A stretch of DNA of 39,555 nucleotides. It comes from an uncultured Neomegalonema sp. (GTDB lineage: Bacteria; Pseudomonadota; Alphaproteobacteria; Rhodobacterales; Rhodobacteraceae). Below the pieces are notes generated by a model. That model worked only from the letters and a program-made list of their open reading frames with translations, was not told the origin of the DNA and made no database searches. Both the position numbers and the translations under genes were made by a program. The stretch lies in NCBI GenBank assembly GCA_937957975.1, contig CALFFK010000084.1, forward strand, positions 1 through 39,555, in the 5' to 3' direction. This document shows, piece by piece, positions 6,846-16,867 of this stretch (position 1 is the first letter of the stretch; every line of letters begins with the position of its first letter).

Positions 6846-9623
6846 TCAGCGCGACCACCAGCCCGTGCGTTTTGGTCGATCAGGATCAGGTTGCGCTTCC
6901 ACAATCGGCACCGGAGCGGGCGTTTCTTCCTCGGCCACAGCAGCCGGGGATTCGGGGACCGGCTCTGGAGCAGGTGCAGCCTCGACTGCTGCCTTTACGT
7001 CGGCAATGGCTTCTTCGGCGCCGGTGTCGAATGTCGCTTCCTCAATTGTTTCAGGCTCTGGAAGTGGCACTGGTTCCGGTGTGGGCACGGGCGCAGGTTT
7101 CTTTACGACGATGGCGTTTTCAGAGCGAAAGACTTCCGGCAAGGCACGATCAAGGGCATCGCGGCCCGATAGCATCGAGAGGGCCGACGCTTCACCGAAA
7201 TCACGCGGGGTGTCATTGCGTTTGTTGCTGCGTTTGCGACCTCCACGGCGGGATCGACGGGAATTGCCCCGTCCTCCCGACTCGTCGCCTTCCTGATTGT
7301 CTTTTTCGTCTTTTCCGCCACCATATGCGAAAGGAGCATCGCGGGGATCGCCTTCACTATCGGTGTCGATGACGGGAAGGGGGTCGCGGGTCCGGCTGCG
7401 TGACTCCGCCTTGCCTTCACCATCGCGGCGCTCGCTCCTGCGGTTCCGACGACGGGGATTTTCGGCAGGACGTTCCTCGGTAGCGGTGGCTTCTGTGTCA
7501 TCGGCTTCGGCTTCGGCTTCGGTTTCCGCGTAGACGCTTTCCATGCTGATCGCAGTGGAGACGGGGCGCAGATGCTCTGGCGCATCGTCCATCTTCATCT
7601 TCGTCAACTCGAATTCAGGACTGATCTTTGATGGATCGCCCTCGATAACCACGCGGATTCCATAGCGTTGCTCGATGGAGAGCACACGGTCGCGCTTGTG
7701 GTTGTGCAGGAAGTTGGCGACCGAAACCGGGGCTTCGACTGTCACGACGGCGGTGGACCGTCGCAGCCCTTCTTCTTCGATCTCGCGCAGGATCGTCAGC
7801 GCAAGTGTATCGTCGGAGCGGACCAGACCTGTGCCATGGCAATGAGGGCAAGGGTTTGTCGTCGCCTCGATCATGCCAGGACGCAGGCGTTGGCGTGACA
7901 TTTCCAGCAAACCAAACGAGGAAATATGCCCAAGCTGTATGCGCGCCCGGTCATTGGCGAGGCTGTCCTTCAGGCGGCGCTCGACCGAGGCGTTGTTCCG
8001 ACGCTCGTGCATATCAATGAAATCAATTACCAGCAGGCCCGCAAGATCGCGCAACCGCACCTGGCGCGCGACTTCTTCGGCGGCTTCCAGGTTGGTCTTT
8101 GTTGCTGTATCCTCGATGGAGGACTCGCGTGTGGAGCGACCGGAGTTCACATCAATGGCAACCAGGGCTTCGGTGACACCGATCACGATATATCCGCCCG
8201 ACTTTAACTGAACCGTCGGGTTGAACATCGCGGCGAGCTGATCTTCGACCTTATGTTCAATAAAGAGCGGTGATTGCCCCTTGTGCAAGCGCACATACTT
8301 TGTGTCATCGGGCATCAGCATGGCGACATAATCATGCGCCTCGCGATAACCTGTTTCGCCATCCACGATGATCTCGTCGATTTCTTTCGTAAAGAGATCG
8401 CGGATCGAACGCTTGATAAGGTTGCCTTCTTCATAGATCGTCGCCGGTGCGTAGGAATCGAGCGTGAGTACCCGGATCGCATCCCATTGACGTAGAAGAT
8501 ATTCGTAGTCGCGGCGGATTTCAGCGCCGCTCTGCTGTGCGCCCGCAGTGCGGATGATAAGGCCCATGCCTTTGGGCACCTCCAGATCACCTGCGATTTC
8601 CTTCAGGCGTTTCCGGTCCGGTGCGTTGGTTATCTTGCGCGAGATGCCACCACCCTTGGCGGTGTTGGGCATCAGTACGCAATAGCGACCCGCGAGCGAG
8701 AGATAGGTGGTTACGGCGGCACCCTTGTTGCCGCGTTCCTCCTTGTTGATCTGGATCAACATAATCTGGCGGCGCTTGATGACGTCCTGAATTTTGTAAT
8801 CGCGTAGACGGACGCGGGGAACGGGGGTGTCGTCCCAATCATCGCCACCGCCGATGGATTCGGGGGCTTGGTCGGGGGCATCGTCCGACGTAACACGGTC
8901 AAGATCGCTGGATGCGGCAGGCATCGTCTTGTCGCCGGTATCTTCATCGGCAAGGGCGGTATCGACAGCGGAAACGGCTGTTTCAGCATCAGGCTGCATC
9001 TCGTCGGGCAACCGCATGACGCGAACGGGGATCGAACCACCGATGGTGAATTCGCGTTCCAGCATGGTGAGATCGACGGTGTCATTCTCATTTATCACGC
9101 GCACACGGACGCCACCGCCAATACGGAATTCGCGTTCGATATAAGCACCATTGCGAGTGCGCTTGCGTGAGCGGGTTGTTTTGCCGCGAGTGACGCGTCG
9201 TGATCCACGGCGACTGTCGTTATCGCGGTCCTTGCGTTCGTTTTTGTCGCTCCGATCATTGCGCGAGCGGGAGTTACGCTTGCTGCGCCCCTTGCCGCCA
9301 TCATCTTCATCATCTTCGCGATTGACTTCGCGGGAGGCGCGTTCCTGCGCCGCGACCAAGGCGGCGCGTTCGGCAGGAGGGATCTGGTAATAGTCGGGGT
9401 GAATCTCGCTGAAAGCGAGAAACCCGTGCCGATTACCGCCATAATCCACAAAGCACGCCTGAAGCGACGGCTCCACACGCATCACTTTTGCGAGATAGAT
9501 GTTCCCGGCCAATTGCTTTTTGTTGATTGACTCGAAGTCAAACTCGTCAAGTCTTTGTCCGTCCACCACGACAACCCTGGTCTCTTCAGGGTGGGTCGCG
9601 TCGATAAGCATTTTCTTCGCCAT
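6846..9623 (-). CDS. rne: Ribonuclease E
   Basis: The 925-residue product is the single-strand-specific endoribonuclease that leads mRNA decay and rRNA/tRNA processing. It starts with the alphaproteobacterial sequence MAKKMLIDATHPEETRVVVVD. The S1 domain is split by a charged insert at about residues 98-270, rich in R/K/D/E. The 5'-sensor and DNase-I-like catalytic regions follow, including AIDVNSGRST and GLLVIDFIDMHERRN with the metal-binding aspartates. Next comes the Zn-link CPHCHGTG, which holds the tetramer. The last 250 residues are a disordered Arg-rich and Pro/Glu-rich scaffold arm ending RPKRTGWWSR. The ATG at 9623 matches family N-termini. The gene is divergent from the amidase and precedes murC. 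Confidence 0.96.
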   Translation of the reverse strand: MAKKMLIDATHPEETRVVVVDGQRLDEFDFESINKKQLAGNIYLAKVMRVEPSLQACFVDYGGNRHGFLAFSEIHPDYYQIPPAERAALVAAQERASREVNREDDEDDGGKGRSKRNSRSRNDRSDKNERKDRDNDSRRGSRRVTRGKTTRSRKRTRNGAYIEREFRIGGGVRVRVINENDTVDLTMLEREFTIGGSIPVRVMRLPDEMQPDAETAVSAVDTALADEDTGDKTMPAASSDLDRVTSDDAPDQAPESIGGGDDWDDTPVPRVRLRDYKIQDVIKRRQIMLIQINKEERGNKGAAVTTYLSLAGRYCVLMPNTAKGGGISRKITNAPDRKRLKEIAGDLEVPKGMGLIIRTAGAQQSGAEIRRDYEYLLRQWDAIRVLTLDSYAPATIYEEGNLIKRSIRDLFTKEIDEIIVDGETGYREAHDYVAMLMPDDTKYVRLHKGQSPLFIEHKVEDQLAAMFNPTVQLKSGGYIVIGVTEALVAIDVNSGRSTRESSIEDTATKTNLEAAEEVARQVRLRDLAGLLVIDFIDMHERRNNASVERRLKDSLANDRARIQLGHISSFGLLEMSRQRLRPGMIEATTNPCPHCHGTGLVRSDDTLALTILREIEEEGLRRSTAVVTVEAPVSVANFLHNHKRDRVLSIEQRYGIRVVIEGDPSKISPEFELTKMKMDDAPEHLRPVSTAISMESVYAETEAEAEADDTEATATEERPAENPRRRNRRSERRDGEGKAESRSRTRDPLPVIDTDSEGDPRDAPFAYGGGKDEKDNQEGDESGGRGNSRRSRRGGRKRSNKRNDTPRDFGEASALSMLSGRDALDRALPEVFRSENAIVVKKPAPVPTPEPVPLPEPETIEEATFDTGAEEAIADVKAAVEAAPAPEPVPESPAAVAEEETPAPVPIVEAQPDPDRPKRTGWWSR

Positions 9624-10310
9624 GCTCTTGTCGATTCGGACGGCGCATGCGCGCCGGACGGCCCTGGCGGAGTCCGCAGGAATAAAGTCTTCATGCGGCG
9701 TTTCTCGCCTGGGTCGCGGCGATGCGCAATGCACCTCCGCCTTTCCTATAATGCTGTGATCGCATACGGGTCGGACCCATATTGCCACGCCATCGGGCGC
9801 GTGAGCGTCTTCGTTCCGAACGGGGGACGCACATACGTGCGTGGCAAATGCCATCCTTCCGTCGCTTCGAATCGCTCGAGATCACCGTTTCAACTTTCGC
9901 CGGACGTCTTTGCCCGGAATGGATCGGGCGTTGGCATACAAGAGCCATTGCCCGGAAAATCATGGGGTGTCGTTGCGCGCGGGTGCCGTGCCGAATTGCC
10001 GTGCTGTCGCCAGTGCGCTGCGACCTTGGTCGTTCCTTCACATAAATCGGACAACGATATATTAACCGCAGTCGATGCACCTTATTGCATCAAGCGGGGT
10101 CGTGTTGTCGATGCTTCTTTTCACATTGATGTCATGTTCACGACATGACGTCATGCGAGGATGCGTTGTAAAAGAAAGTGGATGCCCGCAAGCGAGCGCC
10201 TTTTGGAGAAATAGCATCAAATGGTTTTTTACAAGAGGCAACTTTGTGTTAGGACTGTTTCCGAAGAGCTCGTCGCAAAGAACGGAGCCGAGGCAAAGAG
10301 GGCAGTAGGG
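9624..10310. other. Long divergent intergenic region between rne and the amidase
   Basis: About 690 nt separate the two divergent start codons. Open frames exist on both strands but resemble no protein I know and overlap each other. E. coli rne has a 361-nt leader through which RNase E controls its own mRNA, so a long rne leader here is plausible. A 6-bp hairpin (9827-9832 with 9837-9842) lies in it. The amidase-proximal part is less GC-rich and holds the palindromes at 10131-10155. No promoter could be placed with confidence. Confidence 0.5.
10131..10155. promoter_or_regulatory. Nested palindromes upstream of the amidase
   Basis: GTCATGTTCACGACATGAC (10131-10149) has 7-bp inverted arms around a 5-nt centre. 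It overlaps the perfect 12-bp palindrome CATGACGTCATG (10144-10155). The arms share the core GTCATG, so three half-sites lie within 25 bp. This arrangement fits a dimeric regulator binding side by side, or a hairpin in a leader RNA. The amidase ATG is 155 nt downstream. Confidence 0.4.
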
Positions 10311-11936
10311 ATGGGCGTATTCGCTCGGCTTCGCCATTTTATTCGTGTCGCCACGGTTGCGGCATCTCTGGGACTGTCCGTGGTCGGCGTTGCCGAAGCG
10401 CGTGGGCAGGTTCTTGCCTCTGTCGATGCGGTCAGAATCGGAACCTACGACGATTTTACGCGCGTCGTAATGCATGTGAATGTGCCGCTCTCGCCCAAAT
10501 TGCTGACCCTGTCCAATCCTGACCGCCTTATCGTTGACCTGCCGCGCATGGGCTGGAACATGCCACGCCCCAGTGGCGTCGTGAACTCGCGTCTGGTTCA
10601 GAGCTATCGTTTTGGCCTTCTGACGCCGAGTGTTTCGCGACTGGTTTTCAATCTTAGCGGTCCCGCGCAGATTATGGATTTCAAGATCTCGCCGCTGGTG
10701 GGCAAGGTTGGCTACGAACTCGATATTCGCCTGAAAGAGCCGACCCTTGAGTACCGTCCTTTTGACCGCTATCGCACTGCGAAGGTGGACAGGCAGCCCA
10801 AGGCAAGTGGCCTGCCCGTCGCGCCGGTTGTAGATGACGTTACGCGCGAAACCTTCCGCAAGCGGCGCTTCGATCCGCAAACCGCTGAATACGGGGCACT
10901 CGGTGCCTTGTTCGCCGGGATGCGCAATGATGGTGTGGTTCCGACACCAGCCCCGGCACCAACGCCCGCTCCTGTACTGAAACCGATCCCGACACCGGCG
11001 CACCCGCCCCAGGATGTTCTGGCTGAGATAGCCGGGCTTGCGACAGGAACTACGCGCCCCCTGCCAGAGTCTGGGCAACTGGTGGTGACTGCCCCGGTCG
11101 AGGTGGCCCCGAAAGATGCGCCAAAAACCATCACCCCCGACAAGGGCCGCAACGTGACGGTCATGGCGATGACTGCTCCTCTGGGAATCCTCAAGCAGGA
11201 AAAAGTGGTGGATCTGCCGCGCCACAAGCCGCGCCGCAAACCTTTTCGGATCGTCATTGATCCCGGCCATGGTGGCCGTGATCCGGGGGCTGGTGAGAAT
11301 GTTGGCTTCCGTGAAGCGAGTGCTGTTCTTGCCTTCTCCGAAGAATTGATGGCGCTGCTGGAGGCGGACCCCGAATACAAGGCTTACGCGACCCGGCGCA
11401 GTGACCGCTATGTTGCCCTTCCTGATCGTGTGTCATTCGCGCGTGAGAAAAACGCCAGTCTCTTTATCTCGATCCATGCGGATTGGTTCCACGATGAAGA
11501 GGTCGGTGGGGCGGGAGCGTACATGCTGTCGGAAAAGGATTCGATGCGCTCTATTGATGAGCTTTTCGATCAGGAAGATGCAGGCAAGGTTGCCGGTATT
11601 GATATTGCCAAGGAACGCGAGGATGTCGTGCGTGTGCTGCTTGATCTGGAGCGCCGCGAGACACAGATTGGCTCACGCCTGTTCGCGGAATTGGTCCGCG
11701 ACAAGCTTTCGTTGGTCACGCCGGTCAAACGTAATTTCGTTCGCCATAACAATTTTCATGTTCTCAAGGCGCCTGACATGCCCTCCGTTCTTCTGGAATT
11801 GGGCTTCATGTCGAACCCGGACGATTTAAAGCGACTGACCTCCGCCAAATGGCGTAAATCGGCGGCCAAGGCTCTGAAGGAAGCCATTGACGCATGGCGG
11901 ATAGAGCGCGGAACAAGCGAGCTTGCATTGCGCTGA
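10311..11936 (+). CDS. amiC: N-acetylmuramoyl-L-alanine amidase with AMIN domain
   Basis: The 541-residue product is a periplasmic zinc amidase that cuts the MurNAc-L-Ala bond to split septal peptidoglycan. A signal peptide (about residues 1-30) is followed by an AMIN domain at about 35-140 (VDAVRIGTYDDFTRVVM...), which in relatives targets the septum. A Pro-rich linker at about 205-305 follows, then the Amidase_3 domain from about 312. Zinc ligands are His320 (DPGHGG), Glu335 and His389 (SIHAD), and the catalytic glutamate is Glu496 in LELGFMSN. An internal segment at about 400-450 may be the autoinhibitory helix that EnvC/NlpD-type activators displace. The ATG at 10311 has AGAGGG at 10297-10302 and places the signal peptide at the N-terminus. 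mrcA lies 155 nt downstream. The symbol amiC is by family, since paralogues cannot be excluded. Confidence 0.93.
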   Translation: MGVFARLRHFIRVATVAASLGLSVVGVAEARGQVLASVDAVRIGTYDDFTRVVMHVNVPLSPKLLTLSNPDRLIVDLPRMGWNMPRPSGVVNSRLVQSYRFGLLTPSVSRLVFNLSGPAQIMDFKISPLVGKVGYELDIRLKEPTLEYRPFDRYRTAKVDRQPKASGLPVAPVVDDVTRETFRKRRFDPQTAEYGALGALFAGMRNDGVVPTPAPAPTPAPVLKPIPTPAHPPQDVLAEIAGLATGTTRPLPESGQLVVTAPVEVAPKDAPKTITPDKGRNVTVMAMTAPLGILKQEKVVDLPRHKPRRKPFRIVIDPGHGGRDPGAGENVGFREASAVLAFSEELMALLEADPEYKAYATRRSDRYVALPDRVSFAREKNASLFISIHADWFHDEEVGGAGAYMLSEKDSMRSIDELFDQEDAGKVAGIDIAKEREDVVRVLLDLERRETQIGSRLFAELVRDKLSLVTPVKRNFVRHNNFHVLKAPDMPSVLLELGFMSNPDDLKRLTSAKWRKSAAKALKEAIDAWRIERGTSELALR

Positions 11937-11953
11937 GACCTGCCGGTGTGACA

Positions 11954-12012
11954 GTGACTTGTAGGTTACAGCGTGATCGTGACCTGTAGGTTACAGGTTG
12001 CGTGGCTATGAT
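11954..12012 (+). promoter_or_regulatory. Tandem palindromic operators and -10 box before mrcA
   Basis: An 18-nt motif occurs twice with one mismatch, at 11954-11971 (GTGACTTGTAGGTTACAG) and 11979-11996 (GTGACCTGTAGGTTACAG), 25 bp apart. The second copy sits in a perfect inverted repeat, ACCTGTAGGTTACAGGT (11982-11998), with 7-bp arms and a GGT centre. TATGAT at 12007-12012 is a good -10 box, and the second site covers the place where its -35 would be. This is the layout of a repressor-controlled promoter (TetR-like) or a MerR-like one. The regulator is not in the window. Confidence 0.55.
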
Positions 12013-12091
12013 ACACTGCCCATATCCGGCCATGGTTGGCCTGAAAATGGGCGGACGACAGCACGGAATCGCGCATCATCGGGACGGTGAC

Positions 12092-15016
12092 ATGTTCATT
12101 CGGTTTTTCGGTCATATTTTCAGTGCCCTGGCACTCACACTCGTTGCTGGTGCGCTCACGGTCGCCGGGGCGGTCTGGTACTATGGTCGCGATTTGCCGG
12201 AATACGAACAGCTTGCTGATTACAAGCCACCACAATCCTCGCTTGTTTATGATGATGATGGTGCAGTGATCGCCCGTTTTGCCCGTCAGCGTCGCGCCAA
12301 TGTGCCAATCGACCTGATACCGCCGATGGTGCAGAACGCCTTTATCAGCGCTGAAGACAAGAATTTCCACGATCACGCAGGGATTGATCCCGTCGGTATC
12401 GCCAAGGCCATGGTGCGCAATGTCAAAAGCCTGCGCAATGGCGGGCGGTTGAGCGGAGCTTCGACCATCACGCAACAGGTGGTCAAGAATATGCTGCTGA
12501 CCAATGAGCGCAGCATCAGCCGCAAGGTACGCGAGGCAGTGTTGGCCGTGCAGATCGAACGTGATCTGTCGAAGGACCGCATTCTCGAAATCTATCTCAA
12601 TCAGATATATCTTGGTGCACGCTCCTATGGTGTGGGCGCGGCATCGAAGACCTATTTCGGTAAGGATCTCGAATATCTTGCCCCGGAGGAGGCCGCTTAT
12701 CTGGCTGCCTTACCCAAGGCTCCATCGGCCCTGCATCCTGAACGGAATGCGAAAACGGCTCTGGCCCGACGTAATTACGTTCTCACGGAAATGATGGAGA
12801 ACGGCTACCTTGATGCCAAAGAAGCAGAGGCCGCAAAGGCCAAACCACTGCTGACTCGCCTCAATGACGATGAACGCGAGGAGAGCTATGACTTTTCCTC
12901 GGCCTACATGATTGAGGAAGTGCGTTCCCTGCTGCTGGAACATTTCGCGAAGGTAGCGTTGGAAGAAGGCAATGCGAAGCCCGAAGCGGCGGCGGATACT
13001 GCGCTTTATGGCGGCGGGCTGAATATCCGTACGACCCTCGACCGGGAATTACAGGAATATGCGTCCCGCGCCCTGCGCGAAGGTCTTTTCTCCTATTCGA
13101 AACGTGGAGCCTACAGGGGACCATTGGGCACGACTGACCCCGATGGTGACTGGCGTGAGGCGCTCGAAAAGAATGACTTCCCGAAGGATTTTGACGATTG
13201 GGCACTCGGCGTCGTGCTGACCGTGCGCGACGAAAAAGGAACTGCCCTCGTAGGTTTACGCAACAGGGAAAAGGCCGTCACTGTTACCTTCGATGCAATC
13301 AAATGGGCGCGGCGACGGATCGAAGGTTCAGGGCGTGGGCCTGAGCCGAAAGTCATCAGTGACATCCTCGAACGTGGCGACATCGTGTATCTGACCCCCG
13401 GAGAGAAGGCGAAGGATGGCGACGTGCAAACCTTGTCATCGGCCAAACTCGCGGATGTGAAGGAAATCGTCTGGGGGTTACGCCAGCTTCCCGATGCCAA
13501 TGGTGCGGTTATTGCCATGGAGCCGGATACGGGCCGGGTGCTTGCCATGCAAGGCGGTCTGAGCGTGCAGCAAAGCAAGTTCAACCGATCCACCCAGGCC
13601 AAGCGTCAGCCCGGTTCGTCGTTCAAGCCGTTCGTTTATGCGGCGGCGCTCGACCATGGCTATACCCCTGCTTCCATCGTGCTCGATGCTCCTGTGACGG
13701 TCGATCAGGGCAATGGGGAAGGCCTGTGGAAGCCGAAGAACTATAATGAAGGCGAATTCTACGGACCCATTCCCCTGCGTGTTGGGTTGGAGAAGTCCAA
13801 GAATCTCATTACCGTGCGTGTGGCGCAGGATGTGGGAATGGATGTCATCTCCGATTACGCGCGCCGGTTCGGAGTCTATGACAACATGCCACCGCTCATC
13901 TCCTACTCGCTTGGTGCGGGGGAGACGACTCTGATGCGCATGGTGACGGCCTATTCCATGTTCGCCAATGGCGGTCGGCATATCGCCCCCCGCCTTGTTG
14001 AGAACGTGAAGGACGATGCGGGTGAAACTGTAGACCTTGGCGTCGATTGGATCGTACCAACAACCACGCTGGAGCCGGTGCAGGTAATCGACCCGGTGAC
14101 GGCATTCCAGACCGTCTCTCTCATGGAAGGCGTGGTTCTTCGCGGTACGGCGACCAAGCTGACACGGCTCGGTTTTCCGGTTGCGGGCAAGACCGGCACG
14201 ACGAACGATGCGCGCGATGCGTGGTTCGTGGGCTTTACACCCGATCTCGTCTTTGGGTGTTATATTGGCTATGACACACCAAAATCGCTCGGCAAGCGGG
14301 CTTCGGGTGGGGCGTTGTGCGGCCCGGTCTTCGAGCAATTCATGCGCGAAGCAATGGCCGACCGCACACCGCGCAAGTTTGAAGCCCCCGAAGGGGTCAG
14401 CCTCGTCAAGATCGACCGCCGTTCCGGTGAGCGGGTCGGTGAGGATGTTTTCGGCAATAACGTAATCTGGGAAGCCTTCCGCGCCGGAACCAATCCGAAC
14501 GATAATAGTGCCGGTATTGTCGATACGGTCGCAGGGGGAGGCTTCGTTCCGACCATCGGCGGAATCGGTGGCACAGCGATGCAGCCTGATCTGGCCGGGG
14601 CATCCATCTCAGGGGGATATGTCCCGTCTGGGCCGCTCCAGCAACCTAGTGCGTTGCCGGGGCAAGTGCTTCCACCACAGGGTGCAAACCCGAACTTTCC
14701 CCCGCCCCCGCGCTCTACTTCTACTGTACCCGGCGGCAATGAGCCATTGATCCGCTTTGATCCGAATACGGGCGAGATGATCGTGTCCCAGGACCCGGCA
14801 ATCTCGGTCGAACCGGCTCCGGGTATCGTGTATCAGCAACCTGCACCGACAGGGTATCAGCCGACTCCCCGCGCGCTGGATCAGCAGTTCCAGAGTCAGG
14901 GCATTGCCCCCTACGATCCTTCCGTCGCAAATGCCGCACCGGCCCCCGGCTTCGTGCCGGGGCAGGCTCTTGCGCCTGATGCCGGAGATGTAAGCGGCGG
15001 TCGCGGGCTTTACTGA
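12092..15016 (+). CDS. mrcA: Penicillin-binding protein 1A (class A, bifunctional)
   Basis: The 974-residue inner-membrane enzyme polymerises glycan strands and cross-links their peptides. One N-terminal membrane segment (about residues 8-30) anchors it. The GT51 glycosyltransferase domain follows, with [26 protein letters not shown] and [10 protein letters not shown]. An OB-like insert precedes the transpeptidase domain, which has the nucleophile Ser509 in S-S-F-K, the SKN motif at 569-571 and KTG at 700-702. The last 150 or so residues are Pro/Gly/Gln-rich and probably disordered, longer than in E. coli PBP1A (850 residues). The ATG at 12092 is preceded by GGGACGG. An in-frame GTG at 12002 would put 30 unlikely residues before the membrane anchor. 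The amidase is upstream and prfB downstream, an order common in alphaproteobacteria. Confidence 0.96.
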   Translation: MFIRFFGHIFSALALTLVAGALTVAGAVWYYGRDLPEYEQLADYKPPQSSLVYDDDGAVIARFARQRRANVPIDLIPPMVQNAFISAEDKNFHDHAGIDPVGIAKAMVRNVKSLRNGGRLSGASTITQQVVKNMLLTNERSISRKVREAVLAVQIERDLSKDRILEIYLNQIYLGARSYGVGAASKTYFGKDLEYLAPEEAAYLAALPKAPSALHPERNAKTALARRNYVLTEMMENGYLDAKEAEAAKAKPLLTRLNDDEREESYDFSSAYMIEEVRSLLLEHFAKVALEEGNAKPEAAADTALYGGGLNIRTTLDRELQEYASRALREGLFSYSKRGAYRGPLGTTDPDGDWREALEKNDFPKDFDDWALGVVLTVRDEKGTALVGLRNREKAVTVTFDAIKWARRRIEGSGRGPEPKVISDILERGDIVYLTPGEKAKDGDVQTLSSAKLADVKEIVWGLRQLPDANGAVIAMEPDTGRVLAMQGGLSVQQSKFNRSTQAKRQPGSSFKPFVYAAALDHGYTPASIVLDAPVTVDQGNGEGLWKPKNYNEGEFYGPIPLRVGLEKSKNLITVRVAQDVGMDVISDYARRFGVYDNMPPLISYSLGAGETTLMRMVTAYSMFANGGRHIAPRLVENVKDDAGETVDLGVDWIVPTTTLEPVQVIDPVTAFQTVSLMEGVVLRGTATKLTRLGFPVAGKTGTTNDARDAWFVGFTPDLVFGCYIGYDTPKSLGKRASGGALCGPVFEQFMREAMADRTPRKFEAPEGVSLVKIDRRSGERVGEDVFGNNVIWEAFRAGTNPNDNSAGIVDTVAGGGFVPTIGGIGGTAMQPDLAGASISGGYVPSGPLQQPSALPGQVLPPQGANPNFPPPPRSTSTVPGGNEPLIRFDPNTGEMIVSQDPAISVEPAPGIVYQQPAPTGYQPTPRALDQQFQSQGIAPYDPSVANAAPAPGFVPGQALAPDAGDVSGGRGLY

Positions 15017-15087
15017 CCCGCGTACAGCCGTTACATCGGGGGCGTGGCCATTCGGGCCTGATCGTTCCCCTTTCGCGAGTGTCGTCC

Positions 15088-16209
15088 ATGCGTGCGGAAA
15101 CCCAAGCCATTGTCACCGCCATCGGGGAATCGCTGGCGCTCCTCCGCCGTCGCCTTGACTGGGAGACGGCTCTCACGCGGCTCGAAGAATACGATGCCCG
15201 CGCAGAAGACCCGACTCTCTGGGATGATCCGGCCAATGCCCAGAAAATCATGCGCGAACGCCAGCAACTCGCGGATTCCATCGACCGTTATCGTGCGCTT
15301 GAAAACGCGCTGAATGACAATGTCGAACTCATCGAGCTTGGTGAGATGGAAGGCGATACCGACGTTATTGGCGAAGCTGAAACCGCCCTCGTCGATGTGA
15401 AAGCCCGTGCTGAAACAGCGGAACTCGAAGCCCTGCTTTCAGGCGAGATGGATGGCATGGACGCCTTCATCGAAATCAATTCCGGGGCGGGCGGCACCGA
15501 GTCCTGTGACTGGGCGCAGATGCTTGCACGCATGTATACGCGCTGGGCTGAAAAGCGCGGCTTCAAGGTTGAGGTGATGGAATATTCCGGCGGCGAAGAG
15601 GCCGGGATCAAATCCGTCACATACCAGATCAAGGGAGAAAACGCTTTTGGCTGGATGAAAGCCGAATCCGGCGTTCATCGTCTGGTGCGTATCTCGCCTT
15701 TCGATTCTGCGGCGCGGCGGCACACCTCGTTTTCTTCGGTGCAGGTGACGCCGGTTATCGACGACACCATTGAGATCGATATTCAGGAAAAGGATATTCG
15801 CATCGACACCTATCGTTCGTCAGGTGCGGGTGGCCAGCACGTCAACACCACCGATTCCGCCGTCCGTATCACCCATGCCCCCAGCGGCATCGTTGTCACG
15901 AGTTCGGAAAAATCCCAGCACCAGAACCGCGACATCGCCATGAAGATGCTGCGTGCGCGCCTCTACGACATGGAAATGAACAAGCGGATGGAGGCGGCAA
16001 ACGAACAACGCGCCGAACAATCCGATATTGGTTGGGGCCACCAGATCCGGTCTTATGTTTTGCAGCCATATCAGATGGTCAAAGACCTGCGTACGGGCCT
16101 TGAAACCTCTGATACCGGCGGCGTGCTCGACGGCGATCTTGATGCCTTCATGGGCGCGGCCCTTGCGGCGGAGGTGTCGGGAAAAAGCCGGGCCGACGCC
16201 GAGGGGTAG
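15088..16209 (+). CDS. prfB: Peptide chain release factor 2
   Basis: The 373-residue product is RF2, which releases the finished peptide at UAA and UGA codons. The stop-codon recognition motif SPF lies at residues 203-205 and the peptidyl-hydrolysis motif GGQ at 248-250, both very close to the E. coli positions. The reading frame is continuous, so there is no programmed +1 frameshift of the kind that regulates prfB in E. coli. Either the ATG at 15088 or the GTG three codons upstream (15079) could be the start, and I prefer the ATG. The stop codon is only 3 nt before the TRAP small permease gene, so the transporter may be read from the mrcA-prfB transcript. Confidence 0.97.
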   Translation: MRAETQAIVTAIGESLALLRRRLDWETALTRLEEYDARAEDPTLWDDPANAQKIMRERQQLADSIDRYRALENALNDNVELIELGEMEGDTDVIGEAETALVDVKARAETAELEALLSGEMDGMDAFIEINSGAGGTESCDWAQMLARMYTRWAEKRGFKVEVMEYSGGEEAGIKSVTYQIKGENAFGWMKAESGVHRLVRISPFDSAARRHTSFSSVQVTPVIDDTIEIDIQEKDIRIDTYRSSGAGGQHVNTTDSAVRITHAPSGIVVTSSEKSQHQNRDIAMKMLRARLYDMEMNKRMEAANEQRAEQSDIGWGHQIRSYVLQPYQMVKDLRTGLETSDTGGVLDGDLDAFMGAALAAEVSGKSRADAEG

Positions 16210-16212
16210 GGG

Positions 16213-16773
16213 ATGCTCCGGGCCTTCATTCGTCTCGTCGATGCCGTGAACTACCGCCTTGGGCGGATCGTCATGTATGGTATCTTCGCGATGGTTGGCA
16301 TTTTGCTCTGGTCCTCTATCTCGAAGACTTTTTTCCTGCCCTCACTCTGGACGCTGGAAATCGCGCAATTCGCGATGGTGGCCTACTATATTCTGGGTGG
16401 ACCCTACGCGATGCAGATGGGGTCGAACGTGCGGATGGATCTTTTCTACGGCGAGTGGTCAATCCGGCGGAAAGCGTGGTTCGATGCCTTTACGGTGCTT
16501 TTGCTGATCTTCTATCTCGGCGTCCTGCTTTATGGTGGCCTTGGTTCCACTGCCTATTCACTGGGATATTGGGGCAGCGAGCCAGTGTCTTTCTTTGCCG
16601 GATTGGCCACGGGGGCAGAGCAAGTCGGACGGCTGGAGCGTAGCCCGACCGCATGGAGGCCGTTCCTGTGGCCCATCAAGACCATCATGTGCCTTGGCTT
16701 TGTGCTGATGCTGTTACAATCGCTGTCGGAACTGGCGAAAGATATTATTGTGCTGCGGGGGGAAGAAATTTGA
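16213..16773 (+). CDS. dctQ: TRAP transporter small permease (DctQ family)
   Basis: The 186-residue protein has four predicted membrane segments (about residues 18-38, 50-70, 90-112 and 148-170), as in the small membrane subunit of TRAP uptake systems. FLPSLWTLEIAQFAMVAYYILGGPYAMQMGSNVRMDLFY is typical of the family. With DctM and a periplasmic DctP protein it imports organic acids or related solutes using the sodium gradient. GTAGGGG just before the ATG is a good ribosome-binding site, 3 nt after prfB stops. The dctM gene follows after 94 nt. Sequence alone does not give the substrate. Confidence 0.88.
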   Translation: MLRAFIRLVDAVNYRLGRIVMYGIFAMVGILLWSSISKTFFLPSLWTLEIAQFAMVAYYILGGPYAMQMGSNVRMDLFYGEWSIRRKAWFDAFTVLLLIFYLGVLLYGGLGSTAYSLGYWGSEPVSFFAGLATGAEQVGRLERSPTAWRPFLWPIKTIMCLGFVLMLLQSLSELAKDIIVLRGEEI

Positions 16774-16867
16774 CCCTGGCACCCGTCATTTCGTCGAATG
16801 CAGGGGGCTTGCGCTCCGGTGATCGGGGTTTCGCTTTTGTGCGAATGGTATCGGTCGGGATGATCTG

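Noticed and set aside
10062-11270. Long antisense open frame opposite the amidase
   Set aside because: It has no recognisable family or sensible composition and lies opposite an intact amidase with all catalytic residues.
15016-15200. Programmed +1 frameshift in prfB
   Set aside because: The RF2 frame is continuous from the start codon, with no in-frame UGA or slippery site.
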